From contig OY987303.1 of NCBI GenBank assembly GCA_963920635.1, forward strand, positions 48,979,223-49,043,222: a DNA stretch of 64,000 nt. The letters are read 5' to 3'. A model generated the notes under the pieces. It did not search any database. It was not told where the DNA came from and saw only the letters and a list, made by a program, of their open reading frames with translations. Numbering within the stretch: the stretch's first letter is position 1; every line of letters begins with the position of its first letter. The translations under genes and the position numbers were made by a program. This document shows positions 56,570 through 64,000 of this stretch, one piece after another. Source of the DNA: Pseudeuparius sepicola (taxonomy: Eukaryota > Arthropoda > Insecta > Coleoptera > Anthribidae).

Positions 56570-58102
56570 ATGACACAGAGAAAGACACTCTGTATATTTT
56601 ATATTGGAACTTTGCACATCAACACTCTGAGTGGTCCTGTTGACCATTTAACTATTTTGAGGGGATTCCACAGCGCTTTGGCAACGCGCAACGATAATAA
56701 GTACACATTGCTTGTGCCGCTTACTCGCAATGGTGCAGCGTGCAGCCAGTATTGCTATAGCGAGTGTCGGCGACGATTAGGTTATTTCGGTGTGATTTTT
56801 GATAAGGTGTGGCATTGGGGCCTATTGCATACCTTAATAGGTCAAGGCATTACTCCCTCAATGGTACACCTTATCTACGCCTTTCTCCAAAATAGAAAAT
56901 TTTTAGTAAGCCTTAAAAATGAATATTCGCAAACCTTAAATGTTGAAGCCGGAGTACCACAGGGCTCCGTGCTCTCTCCTCTTCTATACATACTATATAT
57001 CGCCGATATACCTAGGTTAAACAATGCCGATATATATCTCTACGCCGACGATACGGCAATTACCTACAATAACAGAAACACGAACAGGGTGACTCTTGCG
57101 ATGCAACGAAATTTCCAAGAAAGAGAGAGCACGGGAGTCATATTTTTGGACATAGAGAAGGCGTTTGATAAGGTGTGGCATTGGGGCCTATTGCATACCT
57201 TAATAGGTCAAGGCATTAGTCCCTCAATGGTACACCTTATCTACGCCTTTCTCCAAAATAGAAAATTTTTAGTAAGCCTTAAAAATGAATATTCGCAAAC
57301 CTTAAATGTTGAAGCCGGAGTACCACAGGGCTCCGTGCTCTCTCCTCTTCTATACATACTAGATATCGCCGATATACCTAGGTTAAACAATGCCGATATA
57401 TATCTCTACGCCGACGATACGGCAATTACCTACAATAACAGAAACACGAACAGGGTGACTCTTGCGACGCAAAGAAATTTCCAACAATTAGAGAATTATT
57501 TTCTAACTAAAAAGATAAAAATTAATTGCGATAAAACACAAGCTGTACTATTTACTAAAAAACGACAAATTCCTGAAATCCAAATCCAAATCCAAAACAC
57601 TTATAAAGACTGGCTACCCCAAGCAAAATATCTCGGATTAATTTTAGATAGAAAATTAAATTGGCGTTCACATATTGAAGAAAGAGTAAATCTAGCCCGC
57701 GGGGCGATCCGCTCTCTTTTCCCCCTACTCTGCTATAATTCAAAATTATCCTTAGAAAATAGACTGCTAATATACACGATGATTATAAGACCACTTATCG
57801 CATACGCTGGTCCAGTATGGTCTACAGTGGCCAAAACAAATTTCAATAAACTTGAAACGTTGCAAAATAAAGCATTAAGACTAGTGGCCGGCGCACCCTG
57901 GTATGTCCGCAACGATACTATAAGGAGGGACCTCGGGATTTGCACCCTCTCTGACTTTATTAGGTCAGAGACGGTGCAAATCTACGAGAATGTAGGCCCT
58001 CAACATCCTAACAATCTCCTAAGACAAGCCATAGGCTATATATCTGACAGAAACAAGCCTTACCATAGAATAAGAGATTTTCTCCCTGTACCTCCTCCAT
58101 AA
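56570..58102 (+). CDS. Jockey-like reverse transcriptase ORF with tandemly duplicated catalytic core
   Basis: An uninterrupted 510-codon frame. Residues 1-40 come from repeat D (reverse complement), not from a retroelement, so the ATG is fortuitous. Residues 78-184 and 200-306 are the same RT palm segment, offset by exactly 122 codons. Each contains AGVPQGSVLSPLLYIL and LYADDTAITYNN (YADD at 158-161 and 280-283). Only the second copy has the complete motif A, FLDIEKAFDKVW (catalytic Asp 194). In the first it is cut to GVIFDKVW. I count about 4 differences over 322 nt (56798-57119 versus 57164-57485). The thumb and C-terminal region follow (KYLGLILDRKLNWRSHI, RPLIAYAGPVWS, DLGICTLSDFI), ending at the family's usual place. 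Endonuclease and RT fingers are absent. Not expected to act as a normal retrotransposon protein; an assembly artefact must be excluded. Confidence 0.8.
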   Translation: MTQRKTLCIFYIGTLHINTLSGPVDHLTILRGFHSALATRNDNKYTLLVPLTRNGAACSQYCYSECRRRLGYFGVIFDKVWHWGLLHTLIGQGITPSMVHLIYAFLQNRKFLVSLKNEYSQTLNVEAGVPQGSVLSPLLYILYIADIPRLNNADIYLYADDTAITYNNRNTNRVTLAMQRNFQERESTGVIFLDIEKAFDKVWHWGLLHTLIGQGISPSMVHLIYAFLQNRKFLVSLKNEYSQTLNVEAGVPQGSVLSPLLYILDIADIPRLNNADIYLYADDTAITYNNRNTNRVTLATQRNFQQLENYFLTKKIKINCDKTQAVLFTKKRQIPEIQIQIQNTYKDWLPQAKYLGLILDRKLNWRSHIEERVNLARGAIRSLFPLLCYNSKLSLENRLLIYTMIIRPLIAYAGPVWSTVAKTNFNKLETLQNKALRLVAGAPWYVRNDTIRRDLGICTLSDFIRSETVQIYENVGPQHPNNLLRQAIGYISDRNKPYHRIRDFLPVPPP

Positions 58103-59044
58103 AGAAAATTATTCGAAATTTACTGTTTTTAAATAGCGAATTTATTCATTTTTCAATAACTTACAAGAAACAAAATTATAGTTTGTGAGGTTTTTGCAAG
58201 AACTCGACCTCGAACCATGCCCCAAATAAAACAAATTTTAACTAATTTTTCAAAACCAAAACCCCAATTTATTGACTAAACTTAAGAAACAGAGGACAAA
58301 ACCACAACTGGTCGTCCTCAACCAAGAACGCAGAAAGAAGAAAAAAGAAGAAAGTACTTTTTTGAGTTTGGATAATTTTGATCATACAGAGTGTCTCACT
58401 TAAGAGTGAAACAACCTTATAACTTCTTTAATTTTTAACCGACCAGAACGAAATTTTTACCAAAGATATAGATGGCATTGTTGCCTACTTAGTTCCAATC
58501 GTAGCTAAAAATCATATTGGGCATTTTTTTCAAAAAATTTACTAAAAAAAGTTGTTCAAAATCGATCCAGCTCCCTAAATCCAAAATTTTGTCAAAATCA
58601 AAAAATATGAAATAAAAAAAATTAAGTAAAAATTAAAAAAAAATAAAAAAAAAATTCTAGCTTTTAATTTTATTTTAAAACGATTACTTTTTGATAACAA
58701 CTTGCCTTCAAAACTTACATGGCACACTTTTCTAAACGCAAGAAATTCTTAAATTGCTATTTTTGCACTTATGTTAGTAAAATATTTGCAGTTTAGGTTT
58801 TGTTCTCGAAGACGATATTATGTTACTTCAATAGTAATATATAAAAGAAGTTTTCTTGGTTTTACTTGAGAGCTAATCGAAAAACCGAACAGAAATGCCA
58901 TGCGCCTACATACCCCAACCTACCCCGCATAGGGGAAAGGAAATGCCTAATTTGATTGCATTTTTTTTTTATTTACTGCTTAGATTTTACCGTTTTTATG
59001 TGATCCATTGTTTGGTCAAATTAGTTCCAATAATCTAATGACTA
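58103..59044. other. LINE 3' tail and gene-free AT-rich DNA
   Basis: 58103 to about 58340 looks like the 3' UTR of the preceding LINE, ending in purine-rich AAGAAGAAAAAAGAAGAAAG. 58388 begins ACAGAGTGTCTCACTTAAG, similar to the ends of the next MITE, without a partner. Nothing coding. Confidence 0.45.
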
Positions 59045-59792
59045 TACAGTGTGTCTCAATTTGATACTAGACACCTCAGAAATATATGAAGGGCAAGGCA
59101 AACAAATGGTCTCTATTTTTTTATTGATAGTACCAAGGGATAGTATCTCACGGGCGCGGGCGGTGGTATTTTGATGGGGTAATTATTTCATGGCCTGCTA
59201 TGATTTTTCAAAATAGCAAATTTTCAAGGAACCCGATTAGGGATTTTTTTACGACAAAATGTTATTAAGAAAACTTTTTCAGAATGAAAAACTGAGTAGA
59301 TTCACAAAATTTCAAAATTCTAGGCCTACTTTGATTTTTAGATTTATCTCCCACTTTTTTCTTAGAAAAGTGTCCTTTCTGGAGCTTTCACTTCAAAATT
59401 TTATTTTTTCACGATGATCAAGTTTCCTTAATAATATTTTGACGTGAAAGCTTCAGAAAGGACACATTTCTAAGAAAAAAGTGGGAAAAAAGCGAAAAAG
59501 CTAAAAATCAAAGTGGGCCTAGACTTTTGAAAGTTTGCAATTCTACTCAGTTTTTCATTCTAAACAAGTTTTCTTAATAACATTTTGTCGTAAAAAAAAC
59601 CCTAATAGGGTTTCTTGAAAATTAGCTATTTTAAAAAATCATAGCAGGCCATGAAATAACTACCCCATCCAAATACCACTGCCTATGAGATACTCTCCCT
59701 TGGGAATACCAATAAAAAAATAGAGACCATTTGGTTTTCCTTGTCCTTCATATAGTTTTGAGGTCTCCAGTATCAAATTGGGACACACTGTA
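59045..59792. mobile_element. 744-bp near-perfect palindromic MITE, TA duplication
   Basis: The element 59047-59790 starts CAGTGTGTCTCAATTTGATA and ends TATCAAATTGGGACACACTG, flanked by TA. The two halves pair over about 360 bases each, with small differences (GGGCGCGGGC near 59152 is present only on the left); the centre is near 59415. Tc1/mariner-type mobilisation inferred. Transcripts across it would form a long hairpin. No coding capacity. Confidence 0.9.
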
Positions 59793-59879
59793 TGACAAGG
59801 CTGATAATGTAAATTTCTTCCAAAATGATAATAATTCAAAAAATGAGCCAATCAACCCCCGTCTCCCCTACACCTGACT

Positions 59880-60125
59880 TTTGCCTTTGAAATTCCTATT
59901 TTTCTCAACTTTGGCACTCCCTGTATATTTTCTGTTCAAATATGGACATGGGGGTATTGAAGTGTGCTGATTAACGCTGTGGTGTCAGATCTTAAATAAA
60001 AAAAATGCTAACTGGTATAAAAGAAATAGGAATTAGGTCAAAAGTAGCCTCTGAAACGAAAAAAAAAAGTTCAGGCGATTATCTCCAAAAATAAAGATTT
60101 TATGGATTTTTATATGTTTAAAAGT
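59880..60125 (-). repeat. Dispersed repeat D, copy 3 (inverted)
   Basis: Reverse complement contains AAAATCTTTATTTTTGGAG, GATAATCGCCTGAAC and the CAACTTTGGCACTCC / CCCTGTATATTTTC region. ACACCCTGTA at 60129 may mark its outer end. Confidence 0.65.
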
Positions 60126-60662
60126 AGACACCCTGTATGTTTAAGGAACAAAAAACTACTGTGTGAGTTACAGAAAATATATACTCTACGAATAATTTCT
60201 ATACCTATGTTGTGTAGGAAGTAAGTACTATTTGTATAAAAGATAAATTAATTAAGTATTAAATAGCGAACGAATCAGCACAAATGCTCCAACAGTATGA
60301 AACTAGGTCGCTTGGTGTAAAATTCAATACACATTGGGGAACAAACTTTAAAGTAAGCGTTCCAAAAGCTTTAACGGTTATTTGTATAGCTATCTAAAAT
60401 AAACGAATGGCTGTCTGCACAATCCGGCAACGCTGTATCCAATAGACATTTGACACAATGCTATCGTGCTGCTACCTAGTATTGAGTAGGGAAAGCACAA
60501 AAATCAGTGCAGTCAGTATTCCGGCTTCGGAATAACCACAGTATTTGGAATTTCTGTCCGCATATATTAGGTATATTTTCTGGGCCCAGTATTTTACTTT
60601 AAAAAAAGTCGAATTACGCTTTCACGACTCAGTCATAATATCTGTTTTATATTTTTTTGCAG
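60126..60662. other. End of the giant intron
   Basis: No gene. Final bases TTTTATATTTTTTTGCAG form a strong acceptor for the CARP exon. Confidence 0.5.
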
Positions 60663-60729
60663 CTGGGAGACCTATCAAATCCAGAATTGAGGATATTAAC
60701 GAATGAGTTAGAGAAAATACGATATGGAG
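60663..60729 (+). CDS. Carbonic anhydrase-related protein (CARP X/XI-like), next exon
   Basis: A 67-nt exon between TTTTTTTGCAG and GTAGGT, starting in phase 0 and ending in phase 1. It encodes LGDLSNPELRILTNELEK then IRYG. Joined to the exon at 5944-6039 this reads ISLLLQ-LGDLSNPELRIL, the normal continuation of insect CARPs after the central beta-strand. The phase match and the sequence continuity across 54.6 kb are the evidence that both belong to one gene. The following exon (the segment with the conserved YDGS motif in this family) is not present up to 64000, so the next intron exceeds 3.2 kb. Confidence 0.85.
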
Positions 60730-60934
60730 GTAGGTACCTACAGTAGGTTAATTCATTTCAATTCAAACTATTTATGTCACAATCAGTATTGCATTTTTTT
60801 TAACATAATTGAATGATTTTATTATATATTTATATTATTGTATTAGTGTTGAAAATAATTCGGCACGTCTTGTTTGCCAGAGATTGCAATTTGATGTCAG
60901 TTGACACATCATTGTTTGTCTGAATATTAAGTAG

Positions 60935-62027
60935 GGGAGACCGGCGCTCAGTGGACAGTATTATAAAAAATTCAAAATTTTGGACATTGAAAATAATGGA
61001 GTGTTGATTTTTTTAGGGTAAACATACTATTTATAGTCTTATTATTTGGAGAAGTTCACAAAGAAAAGTTAACAATGTAGGTGGTAAAAATAATTTACAT
61101 AAGTTTTAATAAATGACCACTGTGCCCCACAAACTGGGTACAATGGTCATACCAATGGAGCATAATGGGCAGGTAAGTATAATTAATGTTTTGGGTCTAA
61201 AGAAGTAAACAAATACGCAAAAATAATGTGTTTTTGTTTTATTCGACATTGTAGGATGATAAATCGACATCAAAAATATAAGGTAGGTGCACCAAAACCT
61301 GACATAGTCCTAAAAGCTGACACGTTTCTTTTTTTTAACAAAAACAAGCTTATTCATATAGATGGGTCTATACCCACCATCTGCAATTATTATTTCAATA
61401 TTCTAGTCGACACTGACATAGGCAACCAATCATTCAAGCTAAAACATTTTAATTCAGTGTAACCTAAAATTCAAGGTGTTCTGTTTCTTTAAGAAAGTCA
61501 TTTTTCGTTAACAATTTCTTAAGGCTTAGAGTCCCTGGTAAGTACATTTTTTTTTATATATTTTGAAAGTTTTGTTGAAGTGGCAGGTGTACAATCATTA
61601 GGGAGGTTTAAAATAACTAAAATTTTATAAGAATAATTTTATAACCTCAAAATTGTAAAAAATACAACTCATGTCAGGTTTAGGTTCAAAAATCTGCGTT
61701 TTTCTTAAACCTGACAGTAATGTCAGCATTAAGAATATTACATTATAATTCTTGTTCCTAATCCTGATATTGTATGTACCTATACCTTTTTAGCCAAAGA
61801 TGCCTCCCAAGAAAATTCAAAATTATTCTGAAGAAGCATTAAAAAATGCAATGAGGGATATTAAAGATGGAATACCATTAGCTAGTGGTCAATTTTTTAT
61901 ATAAATGGCCCAAATGTAAAGACGAAATCCTATATGCCCCAGATGATATTGTTGAGTTGATTTCAGAGCCAGTACCTGTTCAAAGGGGGTGTTTCAATAT
62001 TAAAGAAATGAAAAAAAAGTTTTTTTC
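60935..62027 (+). mobile_element. pogo/Tigger-like element, 5' end, internally deleted
   Basis: GGGGAGACCGGCGCTCAGTG at 60935 resembles pogo/Tigger terminal sequences. The leader contains repeated ACCTGACA-type motifs (61296, 61676, 61710) and ACCACTGTGCCCCAC (61116). The N-terminal exon at 61800 is followed within 30 codons by sequence resembling the transposase C-terminus (YKWPKCKDEILYAPDDIVEL then PVPVQRG, 61900-62000), so the central catalytic domain has been deleted. No right end identified; the palindrome cluster starts directly after. Confidence 0.6.
61800..61904 (+). CDS. Psq-type HTH N-terminus of a pogo-like transposase (truncated)
   Basis: From ATG 61800: MPPKKIQNYSEEALKNAMRD then IKDGIPLASG, the opening helix of the Pipsqueak/CENPB-type helix-turn-helix found at the start of many insect pogo/Tigger-like transposases. 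It is preceded by TTTTTAG|CC, a plausible splice acceptor. After LASG it runs into QFFI and a stop at 61902, at the deletion junction. Only 34 codons. Intact relatives continue with the recognition helix and a DDE domain of several hundred residues. Confidence 0.6.
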   Translation: MPPKKIQNYSEEALKNAMRDIKDGIPLASGQFFI

Positions 62028-62353
62028 TACAAGCGTGCGGAAAAGTACACTTTTCCGCACGCATTTTAGTTTAGAAAGTGTAACTTTTCCGCACTAGTGC
62101 GGGAAAGTACTTTTCCGCACTACTTTTCCGCACTAGTGCGGAAAAGTGACACTTTCTAAACTAAAATGCGTGCGGAAAAGTAAATGCGTGCGGGAAAGTG
62201 TCTTACTTTTCCGCACGCTTGTAGAAAAAATAGTGTTCCTAACTCTTGCGGAAAGTGTCTTTTCCACACTCGATTTCTTGGCTGAACTTCGCTACGCGTC
62301 GTTCAGCCAACTGCAATCGCGTGCGGAAAAGTGGCACTTTCCGCACTTGTTAG
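62028..62353. repeat. Dense palindrome cluster built from TGCGGAAAAGT
   Basis: About fourteen copies of GTGCGGAAAAGT or close variants (GTGCGGGAAAGT, TTGCGGAAAGT) occur in both orientations within ~330 bases. The first part is a compound palindrome: 62028-62089 (CTACAAGCGTGCGGAAAAGT outward, ATTTTAGTTTAGAAAGTGT inward) pairs with 62147-62224, around inner palindromes CTAGTGCGG/CCGCACTAG. A second palindrome spans 62232-62353, bounded by TTCCTAAC / GTTAGGAA, and holds a hairpin TTGGCTGAAC / GTTCAGCCAA. No frame of interest. Confidence 0.85.
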
Positions 62354-63004
62354 GAAATATACTATTAAATTTATATTTGTAAGTATTTCTTAAAAATAAC
62401 AAACAGGTTCTAATAATGTGCGTGTAGTGTATTATAACTGGTACAGACCTGAAAGAAAAATTAGGTGTCTGAAAAAATAATTAAATTTATTTATTAAGTT
62501 GCTTAACCAACGACTTACTTTTACTAACTTACCTATTGCCAAATTTGTCATGAACCGTCGTGGTATTGTTATGATGCTTGCCCTCCAACAATCAAAAAAC
62601 TTTGTCGCAAAAAGTTTCAAAACAATTTTTAAGCATCTAAATAATAAACAAAAACATTTTCTATTCATTTCAAGAAAACAACAATTAAAACCATAATTAA
62701 TTAATAGATAACAACATATAATACCGTGTATCAGGTTTAAGAACAAACATATTCAGCTTTAGGAACATCGTTGATAAACACTGTCAGCTTTTGGTGCAGG
62801 CGTAGGTTCTAAATAAAAGTTAATATTTTACAATTAAATATAACATTTTATTAAATGTGTGGCATTTTTTCAGCTTGTTGAAGTTGTTTTCTACCTAAAA
62901 TGGTTTTATGACAAAAATGGCAAGTTCAATATTCGTGTGAAATAGTCACAATTGCCTCCAATAGTCTTAAAGTGTCAGGTTTTGGTACATTTACCTTATA
63001 GACC
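62354..63004. other. pogo-associated non-coding remnants
   Basis: Contains TATCAGGTTTAAG (62730), CTGTCAGCTTTTGGTGCA (62784) and GTGTCAGGTTTTGGTACA (62971), the same motif family as in the leader at 61290-61720. Frames at 62432-62746 overlap on both strands and are unrecognised. Confidence 0.4.
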
Positions 63005-64000
63005 TTTGGCCCTGGCTGTATTGCCAAGTGTTCTCAGCTCTGGCAAACAAGATATTATGTTCTCCATTTCTATTAGATCTTCATCTTCTTTTTCTGGTAA
63101 TACAATTGTATTTCCTGGTCCTTTTTTCTTCAAAAATCTTATTAAATAAAGTTCATTATGACGATGAACTTCGTTTACTTTCCTATAAAGACAAAGCTTC
63201 CTTGTTTAATTTCGGACAAATCATCCATTCCCAAATCTTCTCCTTTTTCTTCCCACCAATCTGAATCATCATCATAATCCATTAATTCCATATCCACATT
63301 TGATTCACTGTCACTTCCCGATTCTATCCTATTTTCTTTTAATGTGGTTATTTTTCGCTTAATTTTGTTCACTTGCTTCTTTTTAGGTTTTTGTTTGCTA
63401 GCTAATTCTTCCTTTAGTTCTTCTATATTAGGCGTGTACGTCAAAACTCCTGATAACTTTTTCGTTCTTTTGTTGTAATGGTAGACTTTGGCAAGGGCTG
63501 GATATGAAAGGGTGAAATAATTCCTTTTTCTGGAGGGGTTTGGTGTTCCGGAATATTTCTTTTATTCTGAGATTTCTCACTGAGAACTTCAGTGGGACAC
63601 ATGGAATTGGCAGCTAATGAGTTGGAGTCCTTGGAGGTGCTAGATTTTGGCAAACCAATATCTGGGGTTTGTGTCTCCAGCGATGATACATTAGTTTCTG
63701 CTGTTAGGTACATGTTCCTGGGGCACGTCTGTAACTTCAGCTGCTATGAAATCTGAATCTTGAAAAATATTTCTATTGAAAGGAACAATTCCCGTGCATG
63801 TAAATCCAGAAACAATATATTTTTTGAAAATGCTTGGGGTATGCTCGGCCAAATATTAAAGAAATTTCATAAATAGAAATTCGCTTTCCAGGATTTGATA
63901 ATAGCCACGTTCTGCATTCTTCATTATAATGTCTTTTGAGGGGACCAAAAACAGTTCTGTCCAACGGCTGAAGCCGGTGACTTGTGTGCAGTGGAAGAGT
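63005..64000 (-). pseudogene. pogo/Tigger-like (CENPB-type DDE) transposase, C-terminal part
   Basis: Enters from beyond the window. Minus strand from 64000: TLPLHTSHRLQPLDRTVFGP then LKRHYNEECRTWLL, the block containing the last catalytic acid of pogo-type transposases (HTSH-x-LQPLD). After a frameshift near 63815: IVSGFTCTGIVPFNRNIFQD then SDFIAAEVTDVPQEHVP. After a second shift: a Ser/Thr-rich linker (TQTPDIGLPKSSTSKDSNSL), a Lys-rich stretch (KQKPKKKQVNKIKRKI), an acidic one (DMELMDYDDDSDWWEEKGED) and a tail containing VLPEKEDEDLIEMENIISCL. Order and composition fit the family. At least two frameshifts, so a relic. It is convergent with the + strand pogo fragment at 60935-62027. Confidence 0.8.

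Larger units (their letters stand above)
6040..60662 (+). other. Giant (54.6 kb) transposon-filled CARP intron
   Basis: Starts GTGAGT after the exon at 5944-6039 and ends TTTTTTTGCAG before the exon at 60663. The flanking exons join in phase 0 and encode adjacent segments of the same protein. Nearly every recognisable feature inside is a mobile-element remnant; the only possible exception is the minus-strand candidate gene at 27721-28158. Confidence 0.8.

Noticed and set aside
57555..57945. Minus-strand frames opposite the RT gene
   Set aside because: Shadows of the + strand reverse transcriptase.
61226..61462. 78-codon + frame in the pogo leader
   Set aside because: It overlaps repeated ACCTGACA leader motifs and resembles no protein.
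60730..64000. Search for the next CARP exon
   Set aside because: No segment encoding the expected downstream part (YDGS-type motif) with splice sites was found, so it lies beyond the window.

Overview
This window is eukaryotic, AT-rich, intron-rich and packed with transposon debris. The only clear conserved host gene is an arthropod-type carbonic anhydrase-related protein (CARP X/XI class). The transposon mix (Tc1/mariner, PIF/Harbinger, hAT, Merlin, MULE, P/THAP, pogo and Jockey/CR1 LINEs) together with that gene points to an insect. A beetle is possible, but the order cannot be settled from the sequence alone.

Host gene. Two coding exons of the CARP gene lie on the + strand at 5944-6039 and 60663-60729. 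They join in phase 0 and are separated by a 54.6 kb intron, so most of the window is one intron. The remaining exons fall outside the window. One further candidate host gene sits inside the intron on the - strand (27721-28158): two exons joined by a 56-nt intron, encoding a small multi-pass membrane protein, with a TATA box and initiator-like element upstream. It is unidentified and incomplete at its 5' end.

Layout. 1-2313: a young nested inverted repeat followed by a Tc1/mariner-like (DD41D spacing) transposase gene that stays open across three exons. 2314-5943: anonymous AT-rich DNA with two MITEs. 6040-14400: a foldback element split by a LINE fragment, a palindromic MITE and a dead Tc1 copy. 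14400-24420: palindromic MITEs, a THAP-like first-exon repeat, a transposase scrap and a CR1/Jockey-like LINE. 24421-26840: a ~120-bp tandem array broken by a palindrome and flanked by inverted MITE copies. 29300-33200: a hAT element with a perfect 8-bp duplication, and the second copy of a 338-bp TTAA MITE. 34100-35230: a broken THAP gene. 36500-39450: a Merlin element with an 8-bp duplication, then a Harbinger transposase relic. 41400-43815: a Harbinger MITE, a Harbinger/MULE chimaeric relic and a Tc1-type MITE. 44290-48500: a second THAP-like repeat copy, a dead mariner-like copy and a P-type element carrying a THAP first exon. 48590-53215: GC-rich repeat DNA and a probable solo LTR. 54000-60125: inverted repeats, a Jockey-like reverse transcriptase ORF whose catalytic core is duplicated in tandem, and a 744-bp palindrome. 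60930-64000: pogo/Tigger remnants on both strands around a dense cluster of TGCGGAAAAGT palindromes.

No operon, CRISPR or bacterial feature is present. The genes do not act as one pathway: a conserved CARP locus has tolerated a very large transposon-filled intron. Coordinates of splice sites, terminal repeats and target-site duplications were read by eye from the sequence. Family names rest on recognised motifs, not on searches.
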